64,000 bases of DNA from Pseudopedobacter sp035496935 (lineage in GTDB: Bacteria; Bacteroidota; Bacteroidia; Sphingobacteriales; Sphingobacteriaceae). Location of the stretch: NCBI GenBank assembly GCA_035496935.1, contig DATJED010000011.1:124001-188000 (forward strand), given 5' to 3'. The position numbers and the translations under genes were made by a program. Below are positions 53,897-62,765 of this stretch, piece after piece. Position 1 is the first letter of the stretch; each line of letters begins with the position of its first letter. The notes under the pieces were generated by a model. It had not been told where the DNA came from, made no database searches, and worked only from the letters and a program-made list of their open reading frames with translations.

Positions 53897-56128
53897 ATGT
53901 TTAAAATTTTTAATGCCAGCGGTATGCTTGCTTTGCTCGTATGCGTAATATTTGCGGGTTGCCGAAAAGAAGAATTTGATAAATATTATGCGAGGCCCGA
54001 GAGTCTGGCAAAGCCTATTTACCAGCAACTGGATTCGATGGGGAATTTCAAGAATTTCTTAGCCTGTATTGAAAAAGCAGGTTACAAAAACACCTTAGGT
54101 TCTGCTGGTTCATGGACGGTATTTGCTCCAACAGACGAGGCTTTTAAAGCTTTTATGACAGAGAATGGCATTGCTGATATTAATAGCATTTCGGATTCTC
54201 TTGCGGCACAAATTGTACGTACCGCTATGATTTACGATGGAGAAAAAATAGAAAAACTGAAAGATAATTTTTCTAAAGCAGGCTTTGTAGAGGACGTGGC
54301 GTTTAGAAGAAGAACTGTATATTATGACTTTGTAGAAACTGCTGCATCGATTCCAGGTTTTACCAGTAAAAAGTATATCTCTACCAACAGAGGTGCTGAT
54401 ATGCCGTATGTTACTGCCGAAAATAACAATAAGTATATCACCTATTTTTTTGATAGTTACATGACTACTAGAGGGTTGGGTGCTTCGGATTATAACGCTT
54501 TTTATCCCGAGTCCAATTATACTGGTTTAAATATTGGCGGTGCGGAAATTGATCCTATTAAACATGATATAGTAGCAGAAAATGGGATTATCCATGTCGT
54601 GAACAAAGTGCTAATGCCAGAAAAAAACATAGATCAATACCTTGTAGATAAGCCTCAGTACTCACTATTTAAAAGCATTTTAGATGGATTTGCAAAATAT
54701 ACTTATAACGAGGCAATTAGCCATAAATATCAAGTTTTAACTGGTAATACTGATAGTGTTTTTACAAAAAGTTATACTGATATAGGTTTCGCCCTTAATA
54801 ATGAAAATTTTGCACAGGAGGATCCTAATGATGCACAGGTCAATAATAATTCGATCACTGTGCCCACTAATGCAGCGGTTGAGGACTACGCAAACAAAGT
54901 TTTGTTGAGATATTATTCTGATGGAACTACAGTATTGGACTTGCTAACAAAAAACAAGGCTATCTTAAGAGAATATGTAAATTCTCATTTATATAACGGT
55001 CAGCTTTGGCCATCTAAATTTGATACTCAAAAGAATATTTCGGGAGAATCCCCTAAAATCAACAGTACCAATATAGTGGAAACAAAACTGTTAAGTAACG
55101 GCGCTTTTTATGGGGTTAATAAATCACAGCAAGCCGATGTTTTTCACACGGTATATGGGAATGTACTGCTCGATCCAAAATATTCTTTAATGAGCAAAGC
55201 TTTAGAGTTAGAGGGATATAATCTTACCCTTAAGATTCCTACTATACGTTATATGCTTATAATGATTCCGGATGCTGTTTTAAACGCTTTAGGTTTTAGC
55301 TATGATACTTACTATCCCGGCGATCCTATCCGCTTAAATGGCCAGAGCGGTCGTACAGTGTTACGTAGGATACTCCAACAGCATATTGTTCCTTTAGAAA
55401 ATTACCCCATCCCGGATTTATCAGATAAAGGAATATTAGAGACCTTAAACGGAGACTATATTAAATATGATAATGGACATTTAATTTCCAGAGGTACTTT
55501 GGACAGTGCTAGTGTTTCCAAACCTACATCTATCAATATCAAGTCTACTGATATCGGTGTTCCAAACGTGGCCGGTCCAATAAATGGCATTGCTGTTTAT
55601 GTAAACGGAGTCCTGAGCTACTCTGACAAGACAGTTGGAACACATTTAACAGAACTAAAAAACAGTAAGCCAAATGCCTACTTAACTTTCTTTAATTACC
55701 TATACAATAGTGCCGACATGTACAATAAGAACACTGGAGAAATCACGGGTGTTTCTGTAGGTTTAAATTATACAATTTTAATACCCGATAATAATGCTAT
55801 GACTGCAGCCATAGCAAACGGACTTTTACCAGCGTCTCCAACCGCTAGCGATCCATTATCAAAAGATTTGATTAAGAATTTCCTTAAATATCATATCGTA
55901 AGGAACTCTTTTGCTATAGATGGGAAGAAAAGCGGTGCTTTTGAAACGCTCTATAAAGATCTTGATGACAAAACGTATGCGGTAAAAGTAAAAAACACAA
56001 ATTCTCTTGTAACCTTAACTGATGAGAAAGAAAGAGACGTAGAAACCAACTTTGAAGACAGCAACAAACTAGCGGACAGGATAGTAATCCATTCTTTAAA
56101 ATCCTATCTCGATTATAGAAAAAATTAA
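53897..56128 (+). CDS. FAS1 (fasciclin) domain surface lipoprotein
   Basis: A 743-aa lipoprotein (lipobox VIFAGC, Cys near residue 22) with a canonical first FAS1 domain (about 40-240: GSWTVFAPTDEAFKAF to NGIIHVVNKVLMP) and two or three divergent FAS1-like repeats behind it (TVLRRILQQHIVPLEN near 490-500; YTILIPDNNAMTAAI to YHIVRNSFAIDGKK near 625-680). FAS1 domains mediate adhesion and can bind polysaccharide. It lies 6 bases before the susC gene, so it is presumably a surface glycan-binding protein of this uptake system. No enzyme motif is seen. Confidence 0.88.
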   Translation: MFKIFNASGMLALLVCVIFAGCRKEEFDKYYARPESLAKPIYQQLDSMGNFKNFLACIEKAGYKNTLGSAGSWTVFAPTDEAFKAFMTENGIADINSISDSLAAQIVRTAMIYDGEKIEKLKDNFSKAGFVEDVAFRRRTVYYDFVETAASIPGFTSKKYISTNRGADMPYVTAENNNKYITYFFDSYMTTRGLGASDYNAFYPESNYTGLNIGGAEIDPIKHDIVAENGIIHVVNKVLMPEKNIDQYLVDKPQYSLFKSILDGFAKYTYNEAISHKYQVLTGNTDSVFTKSYTDIGFALNNENFAQEDPNDAQVNNNSITVPTNAAVEDYANKVLLRYYSDGTTVLDLLTKNKAILREYVNSHLYNGQLWPSKFDTQKNISGESPKINSTNIVETKLLSNGAFYGVNKSQQADVFHTVYGNVLLDPKYSLMSKALELEGYNLTLKIPTIRYMLIMIPDAVLNALGFSYDTYYPGDPIRLNGQSGRTVLRRILQQHIVPLENYPIPDLSDKGILETLNGDYIKYDNGHLISRGTLDSASVSKPTSINIKSTDIGVPNVAGPINGIAVYVNGVLSYSDKTVGTHLTELKNSKPNAYLTFFNYLYNSADMYNKNTGEITGVSVGLNYTILIPDNNAMTAAIANGLLPASPTASDPLSKDLIKNFLKYHIVRNSFAIDGKKSGAFETLYKDLDDKTYAVKVKNTNSLVTLTDEKERDVETNFEDSNKLADRIVIHSLKSYLDYRKN

Positions 56129-56134
56129 TTATTT

Positions 56135-59100
56135 ATGATGACTAAACGTTTAATGATAAAATTTTTGTGTGTGGCCTTAGGTTTTGCTGTTTTTATCGGT
56201 AGATCTCAGGCACAAACGCAACCTACTACATTAACAGTAACAGGTAAAGTAACAGATCGAAACGATAAACTACCCATTCCTGGGGCATCCGTAACCGTTT
56301 TAGACAAAGACAACAGAACGGTCTCTGGGGCGATTACTGACATTGAGGGAAATTTTGCGGTGAGGATTAAAGATAAATCTCATCGGATCACGGTTTCTTT
56401 CATCGGCTATAAAACATCCAAACCTGTGGTTATAGGCGAAAGAAAAACAGTTAACATTACTTTGGAAGCAGAGATCAATGCTTTGAATGAGGTTGTCGTA
56501 AGAGGACAAGCTGATGTGGATAACGGCACTGGGTTGCCTATTTCCAGAATCCGGAATACCGCCGCCATCTCCTCAATCAATGCAAGGGAGCTACAAGAAA
56601 TGCAGTCTTCTTCTATCGACCAAGCGTTGCAGGGAAGGCTTCCCGGCGTCGATATTTCTACCGTATCCGGAGACCCTGGTGCGGGTATGCAGATCAGAAT
56701 CAGAGGTACAGCTTCTCTAAATGGCGCTAGCGATCCGTTGATTGTAGTAGATGGCATGCCGTATGAGATTACAATTCCTGACGATTTTAATTTTGCAACT
56801 TCGGACGATAATGCTTATGGACAACTGTTAAATATTGCCCCTTCAGACATCAATGAGATCAGTGTTTTAAAAGATGCCGCGGCCACGGCGGTTTGGGGTT
56901 CCAGAGCGTCAAATGGTGTTTTGGTAATTACTACAAAAAGGGGAGCTGTTGGCCCACCAACAATTAGCTATAACTTTAAAGGCTCTGTTTCTCCACAAAC
57001 AGACCCCATACCAACGCTAAACGGAAATCAGTACACCACTTTGGTACTAGAGGAGTTTTATAATGCCGGAAGACTGTTTTCTACAACAGAAAATGCGAAA
57101 CAATTTCAATATGACCCTAATGATACTTATATCTATCATAATTTTAGCAATAACTCAAATTGGAATGATGCTATTACTAGGACAGGTTACTACCATGATC
57201 ACAGTTTACAGATAAGTGGGGGCGGTGAAAAAGCGAGATATTTAACTTCTATAGGTTATCTGAGCCAAAAAGGTAATCAGATTGGTACCGACTTAGATCG
57301 TATCACCACAAGGGTTAACTTAGATTACAACGTATCTGAGCGTATCAAATTCCAATCAGATGTATCCTACTCACATGTGGATAACAACCAAGCATATTCT
57401 ACAAAAATTAGAGATGTAGCTTATCAAAAAATGCCTAACCAGTCGATATATGAATATGATGAATATGGTAATTTAAGCGATAATTTATTTACACCAGTTA
57501 GCACTGCACAGGGGACTTATATTTTTCCGTATAGAAGTGGCGCATCTGACGGAACGTATAATCCGTTGGCTTTAGCAAGTAGAGCTATGAATCACCAATT
57601 AGGGGATAACTTGAATACTCGCTTTAATTTAAGATACCAATTGGTGCCTAATATTGTTACCCTGGTAAGTAATGTTAATTTCTATGTAAACAATAACAAA
57701 ACAAAAACTTTTTTACCACAAAATGCAACAGGAAGACCATTTACCGAATTAAACGTAAACAGGGCATCTGATGGAGATTATGACCAATTTGGATTAACTA
57801 CTAAAACAGATTTGTTTTATACACCGAACTTAGGGGAAGATCATCAACTAACAGGTGGCCTCTCTTTCCAAAGTTACGACGGTAGATATACCATACAAGG
57901 CTTAGCTGTTTCAAATACGGCGTCATCTTATCTGCAGGATCCTAGTATCCCCGGAAGAACAAACATTGATAAGTCGGCTCAGTCAACAGTAACACAGTCC
58001 AGATCTATAGGTCTGTTGGCTCAGGTAAACTATTTTTTATTGCACCGATATACCTTTGCTGCCAGCATCAGAGCCGACGGTAACTCTAAATTTGGTCCTG
58101 CAAACCGATATGGTTACTTCCCTGCAGTGTCTGCCGCATGGAGAATCGGTGAGGAAAGTTTCATTAAAAACAATTTTGATTTTGTTGACGAACTGAAATT
58201 GAGAGCTAGTTATGGTAAAAGCGGTAATGCCCCGAGAAACGACTATAGTTATTTTAATACCTACAATACTTACGGTTATAGCTATTTGGGAGAAAACGGT
58301 GTGTATTCCTCAAATTTGGAACTTTCTGACCTAAAATGGGAGACCAATACGCAAAGTAACGTAGGCTTGGACATGGAGCTCTTTGATCATAAACTAAGAC
58401 TTGGTGGTGAGATTTACAAAAGAAGAACAACGGATTTGTTTTTTGACGATTTAAGAGTAGCAAGCTATAATGGTTTTAACACCATTACCTTAAATGCAGG
58501 AACAATGGATAACGACGGTTGGGAAGCCAGTATCGGCTACACTGCTCTTAGGAACAAAACTTGGACGGTGGATTTGAACTTTAATATAGCTCATAACCAA
58601 AACGTTATCCGTGAAATATCAAGGTTGTATCAGATAGAAAGTGCTAAAAATATAACCAAAAACAAGACCTTCTATTCTTTTTTTCAAGAAGATAATCCGT
58701 TTGGGTCGTTTTATGGTTTCCGCTCATTGGGCGTTTATCCAGACAAAGCTTCTACAGTTGCTAAAGACAGGAGTGGTAACCCAATACTCAGCCCGGACGG
58801 TGAAGATGTTTATATGCGTTTTGGCTACCCTACGGTTGATTATGTTTTTCAGCCAGGAGATGCGATGTATGACGATATCAATCACGATGGCGTAATCGAT
58901 TATAGGGATATTGTTTACTTAGGTAACAGTAATCCTAAATTAACAGGCGGATTTGGCGCATCCATCAATTACAAGTCGCGTTTGAAATTTACGGCGTTTT
59001 TTAACTTCAGACAGGGTATCGATATCATCAACGGGACTAGAATGAATACCACAGATATGGTTAGCTATAACAACCAAAGTACTGCAGTGTTAAGGCGGTG

Positions 59101-59434
59101 GAGAAATGATGGAGATATAACCGATATTCCAAGAGCGGTTTACGGTACCGGATACAATTCTTTGGGGTCTAGCAGATATGTGGAAGATGCATCTTTTCTT
59201 CGGTTAAGAACAGCAACTTTACGCTATGAGTTAGGTCAAAATTTCGTAAAGAAAATAGGACTTAAAACTTTCAGCGCTTATGTAACGGTTGAAAACCTCT
59301 TGACGTTTACCCGCTACACCGGGCAAGATCCTGACGTTTCAGTAAGGATAAATAATGCGGATGATAAAACCATAGATTACTCCAGAACGCCACCATCAAA
59401 AACAATTACATTGGGTATTTCGACTAGATTTTAA
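56135..59434 (+). CDS. SusC/RagA-family TonB-dependent outer-membrane transporter
   Basis: A 1099-aa outer-membrane transporter for oligosaccharides. Signal peptide to RSQAQ; N-terminal carboxypeptidase-regulatory-like domain (about 33-112, VTGKVTDRNDKLPIPGASVTV); TonB-box-like region near EVVVRG; plug (about 125-260, LQGRLPGVDISTVSGDPGAG, IRGTASLNGASDPLIVVDGMPY); 22-strand barrel to the C-terminal Phe (LGISTRF). There is no STN domain, so no anti-sigma signalling is expected; regulation must be separate. It forms the usual pair with the SusD gene 11 bases downstream. Confidence 0.97.
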   Translation: MMTKRLMIKFLCVALGFAVFIGRSQAQTQPTTLTVTGKVTDRNDKLPIPGASVTVLDKDNRTVSGAITDIEGNFAVRIKDKSHRITVSFIGYKTSKPVVIGERKTVNITLEAEINALNEVVVRGQADVDNGTGLPISRIRNTAAISSINARELQEMQSSSIDQALQGRLPGVDISTVSGDPGAGMQIRIRGTASLNGASDPLIVVDGMPYEITIPDDFNFATSDDNAYGQLLNIAPSDINEISVLKDAAATAVWGSRASNGVLVITTKRGAVGPPTISYNFKGSVSPQTDPIPTLNGNQYTTLVLEEFYNAGRLFSTTENAKQFQYDPNDTYIYHNFSNNSNWNDAITRTGYYHDHSLQISGGGEKARYLTSIGYLSQKGNQIGTDLDRITTRVNLDYNVSERIKFQSDVSYSHVDNNQAYSTKIRDVAYQKMPNQSIYEYDEYGNLSDNLFTPVSTAQGTYIFPYRSGASDGTYNPLALASRAMNHQLGDNLNTRFNLRYQLVPNIVTLVSNVNFYVNNNKTKTFLPQNATGRPFTELNVNRASDGDYDQFGLTTKTDLFYTPNLGEDHQLTGGLSFQSYDGRYTIQGLAVSNTASSYLQDPSIPGRTNIDKSAQSTVTQSRSIGLLAQVNYFLLHRYTFAASIRADGNSKFGPANRYGYFPAVSAAWRIGEESFIKNNFDFVDELKLRASYGKSGNAPRNDYSYFNTYNTYGYSYLGENGVYSSNLELSDLKWETNTQSNVGLDMELFDHKLRLGGEIYKRRTTDLFFDDLRVASYNGFNTITLNAGTMDNDGWEASIGYTALRNKTWTVDLNFNIAHNQNVIREISRLYQIESAKNITKNKTFYSFFQEDNPFGSFYGFRSLGVYPDKASTVAKDRSGNPILSPDGEDVYMRFGYPTVDYVFQPGDAMYDDINHDGVIDYRDIVYLGNSNPKLTGGFGASINYKSRLKFTAFFNFRQGIDIINGTRMNTTDMVSYNNQSTAVLRRWRNDGDITDIPRAVYGTGYNSLGSSRYVEDASFLRLRTATLRYELGQNFVKKIGLKTFSAYVTVENLLTFTRYTGQDPDVSVRINNADDKTIDYSRTPPSKTITLGISTRF

Positions 59435-59445
59435 TAATAATAATT

Positions 59446-60912
59446 ATGATGATAAAGAAAATATATCAATCGGCATTCATTCTTTTGGTGCTAATTTCTA
59501 CCAGCTCCTGTAAAAAATGGCTGGATTTACAACCTCAGGATGGTATTACCAAGCAGGAGTTTTGGAAAACCAAAGAAGATGTTAAAGCGGCATTAACTGG
59601 AATTTACTCTTCTTTAGTGGGGGGTAGTGTAGAAGAGCGCATATTCGCTTGGGGCGAGTTGCGTGGTGACATGGTTACTCTAACTACCTATGCGTCCGAA
59701 GATTTTAGGCAGGTTAGAAATTCCAACATTTTAACTACAAACAGCATATCTAACTGGAGCAGTATTTATAACGTAATAAACAACTGTAATTTATTAATTG
59801 ATTTTGCAGGAGATGCCAAAGCACTTGATCCCACCTTTACAGACCGACTTTATAATGACTATGTTGGAGAAGCGCTTACCATAAGAAGTTTAATGTACTT
59901 CTATTTAGTAAGATCGTTTAGAGATGTTCCGCTTAAGCTTAAAGGCTCTTATAAAGATACTGATATTCAGGAAATCGGAAAATCAACTGCGGCCGAAGTT
60001 ATTGCTCAGATTATATCCGACCTTAATAAAGCTAAAACAATGGTTCCGCATAAAGTCAGTGATTCTGATCAAGTTAATAAAGGTAGAATTACCAGATATG
60101 CTGTCTTTTCACTTTTGGCAGACGTTTATTTATGGAACGAACAGTATCAGGAAGCTCTTACCGCGACAGATTCTGTTTTAATAAACCCTGATTTTAAATT
60201 GGTTAAAGGCAATGGGTTTTTTCTTAGCGTTTTTGGGCAAGGAAGCAGTTCCGAGACTATTTTCGAGTTGAGTCACCAATCGTCAGTGTCAAATGTTTTT
60301 TATAGTTTATTGGCTGATGGGCGTAGGATATATACTGCATCTGAATATGTTCCTACGGAAATTTTTCCTTCTAATACGCAAGTAGATGTTGAATTGGTTG
60401 ATGGAAGAAGTAATTTTTATGATCTGTCCTCTACCATCCGTAAATATGGAACTGATAATCCGAACTTTACCAATTTTCAGGTTTACCGTATTTCTGATGT
60501 AATGCTCATGCAGGCAGAAGCATTAAACCAAATAGGTGGGAAACAAAATGGAGATAAAGCGTTAGCAATTTTGAAAAACATTAGAGATGAGAGAGGCGCT
60601 TTAGACGCAACAGATCCGGAAATTACTGACGGCGATGATACAGAGGGTATTGGTCTTTTTATTTTGGACGAAAGAGCCAGAGAGTTTGCTTTCGAAGGTA
60701 AACGGTGGTTTGATTTGTTGCGTTATGCCAAACGCGACAACTATGCCAACATATCTATTTTACAGGATTTAATTTCCAAGATATCCGATGTTACCGTACA
60801 GCAGAGCGCATTAAATAAAATCAGGGATACCAATAGTCATTACTTCCCTATTTTGGAAAGTGAGCTATATGCTGATACCAAACTTGTACAAAACCCATTT
60901 TACTTAAAATAA
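59446..60912 (+). CDS. SusD/RagB-family glycan-binding lipoprotein
   Basis: A 488-aa surface lipoprotein (ISTSSC lipobox) that closes the SusC barrel and binds glycans. It shows the SusD start KKWLDLQPQDGITKQEFWKTKEDVKAALTGIYSSL, TPR-like helices, and the C-terminal block DERAREFAFEGKRWFDLLRYAKRDNY. It pairs with the upstream SusC gene; the specific glycan is unknown, but the CE12 link suggests a pectic oligosaccharide. Confidence 0.97.
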   Translation: MMIKKIYQSAFILLVLISTSSCKKWLDLQPQDGITKQEFWKTKEDVKAALTGIYSSLVGGSVEERIFAWGELRGDMVTLTTYASEDFRQVRNSNILTTNSISNWSSIYNVINNCNLLIDFAGDAKALDPTFTDRLYNDYVGEALTIRSLMYFYLVRSFRDVPLKLKGSYKDTDIQEIGKSTAAEVIAQIISDLNKAKTMVPHKVSDSDQVNKGRITRYAVFSLLADVYLWNEQYQEALTATDSVLINPDFKLVKGNGFFLSVFGQGSSSETIFELSHQSSVSNVFYSLLADGRRIYTASEYVPTEIFPSNTQVDVELVDGRSNFYDLSSTIRKYGTDNPNFTNFQVYRISDVMLMQAEALNQIGGKQNGDKALAILKNIRDERGALDATDPEITDGDDTEGIGLFILDERAREFAFEGKRWFDLLRYAKRDNYANISILQDLISKISDVTVQQSALNKIRDTNSHYFPILESELYADTKLVQNPFYLK

Positions 60913-60918
60913 AAAGAA

Positions 60919-62709
60919 ATGAAAAGGAATTTTATTACTACAAAAGGGGTATTTATTATGGCGGCTATAATGCTGGTAATATACTCTTGTAAAAAGGAGA
61001 TTTTCAAACTCTCTACCACTAGTGATGTGAACATTACTGGTTATCTAGAAGAAAACCCTGAATATTCGATGCTTTTGGAAATTATGGCAAAATCGAAGAC
61101 CCAAGGTTATTTGGGAGCCTACGGAACCTACACTTTGTTTGCACCTACAAATACTGCTATCCAGGCGTGGTTAACAGAAAATGGCAAAACATCAGTAAAT
61201 GATTTTTCTGATGAGGAGTTATTGAAGTTTATAAAATACCACGTTATTAAAGATACAGTGAGTACCGTAAGGTTTACCGACGGAAAAATTAAAACGCCGA
61301 CATTATTCGGTGAATATTTATATACCGATGTAGTAAACGGGACATACCGTATAAATAAACAAGCCTTAATCAGCAAAAGCAATATTCTTTGTGGTAATGG
61401 GGTAATACAGACAATAGATAAGGTATTGGTGCCACCCGCTAAAAATTTGGCCGAATTGGTGGAAAGCAATCCCAATTATAGCATCTTTACCGAAGCTTTA
61501 AAAAGAACGGGATTTTATGATACCCTTAGCTACCAAAGAGGACAGGATATTGCGACCGAAAAGCGTTTTCAAACGGTGATTGTACAATCCGATTCTTTGT
61601 ACCATACCATGGGGATAAACAGCTATGACGACTTGGCTGCGAAGTATTCTACCAAGAACGACCCGCAAAATCATGCAGATAGCTTATGGTTATACATGGC
61701 TTATCATATTACTAATGACGGTAAGTTTTTACAGGATATTGCAAGTTCTTCTTCTTTATATACGCTGGCGCCTAAAGAAATCATCTCTACCAAATTGGAT
61801 ACCACTAAAGTGTTATTAAATGAAGCGGTTTTTAACGGTATTTTGGAGCCAGGCGCTGAAATTATACGTTCCAAAAGTGATAATCTAGCCAGCAACGGGG
61901 TAATGCATGAAGCTAAAGACAACTTTTATATCAAGGTAAGAAAACAAGTACCTGTTTATTTTGATTTAGCAGATTCTCCAGAACTAATAGCGGGTTTAGG
62001 AGCTGCTTATCATAATTCTAATAAGGAGTTGATGGTTGATGGAGCAAGTATAGCTAGCTCTGTGATTTTTGAAGACCCTACTAAATCACAAGGTAGTAAA
62101 TATGATTATTCGAGTGCCTTTGACGCTAAACGACCAAGGGCTAATGGCGATTATTTAAACCTTTCAATGTGCAATGCAAATAGTGCCCGACAAAAGTATA
62201 TAGAATTTAAAACCCCCTATTTGGTAAAAGGACGTTATAAGGTTTGGATTTGTTATGTGCAATTTAATTATGGCGCACATTTACAAACCAGTTACGACCC
62301 CGGTACACCACAGGAACAAATCCTGCCTAATATCGCTTATACCAATTTGGATTTAGGCGCTTCTGGAGTTAATAAAAATGACATGGGGCAACCAAATGCA
62401 GATAATCTGATGTTGGCTCAAGGTTATAAACGCTATATGGCCACCACCGCTGAGTACAGCGCAAATGGCGTGAGAGGTTTAAAGCCTTTATCAGGAAATG
62501 ATGCCGTACCTAACGTAGGACGTTTAGCAGGAATTATTAATGTAGAGACTACGGATAGGCATATCATTCGCCTTACAGCAATAGGTGAAGGAAGATGCGC
62601 AACTAATAACACCTGGGTGGATATGATTCAGTTCATTCCGGCCGATGATACAGAGCAAAATTATCCTCGTTTCCATGTAACACCAGGGGAATTATTTTAC
62701 AGACCATAA
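60919..62709 (+). CDS. FAS1 domain lipoprotein with C-terminal beta-sandwich
   Basis: A 596-aa lipoprotein (MLVIYSC lipobox near residue 24). FAS1 domain 1 at about 35-175 (YTLFAPTNTAIQAWL to NGVIQTIDKVLVPP), FAS1-like domain 2 at about 180-340 (ending NGVMHEAKDNFYIK), and a C-terminal beta-sandwich (about 345-596) with YIEFKTPYLVKGRYKVWICYVQF and HIIRLTAIGEGRCATNNTWVDMIQFIP that looks like a carbohydrate-binding-type module. It follows susD after 6 bases and probably holds glycan at the cell surface. Confidence 0.85.
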   Translation: MKRNFITTKGVFIMAAIMLVIYSCKKEIFKLSTTSDVNITGYLEENPEYSMLLEIMAKSKTQGYLGAYGTYTLFAPTNTAIQAWLTENGKTSVNDFSDEELLKFIKYHVIKDTVSTVRFTDGKIKTPTLFGEYLYTDVVNGTYRINKQALISKSNILCGNGVIQTIDKVLVPPAKNLAELVESNPNYSIFTEALKRTGFYDTLSYQRGQDIATEKRFQTVIVQSDSLYHTMGINSYDDLAAKYSTKNDPQNHADSLWLYMAYHITNDGKFLQDIASSSSLYTLAPKEIISTKLDTTKVLLNEAVFNGILEPGAEIIRSKSDNLASNGVMHEAKDNFYIKVRKQVPVYFDLADSPELIAGLGAAYHNSNKELMVDGASIASSVIFEDPTKSQGSKYDYSSAFDAKRPRANGDYLNLSMCNANSARQKYIEFKTPYLVKGRYKVWICYVQFNYGAHLQTSYDPGTPQEQILPNIAYTNLDLGASGVNKNDMGQPNADNLMLAQGYKRYMATTAEYSANGVRGLKPLSGNDAVPNVGRLAGIINVETTDRHIIRLTAIGEGRCATNNTWVDMIQFIPADDTEQNYPRFHVTPGELFYRP

Positions 62710-62724
62710 AAATAAGGATATAAA

Positions 62725-62747
62725 AGCAGGCCCTTTTGCGGCCTGCT
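62725..62747 (+). promoter_or_regulatory. Hairpin between two FAS1 genes
   Basis: AGCAGGCC (62725-62732) and GGCCTGCT (62740-62747) pair perfectly. No T run follows, and the next gene starts 18 bases later, so an mRNA-stability or processing site is likelier than a terminator. Confidence 0.5.
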
Positions 62748-62765
62748 CATTTAAACCAATTAAGA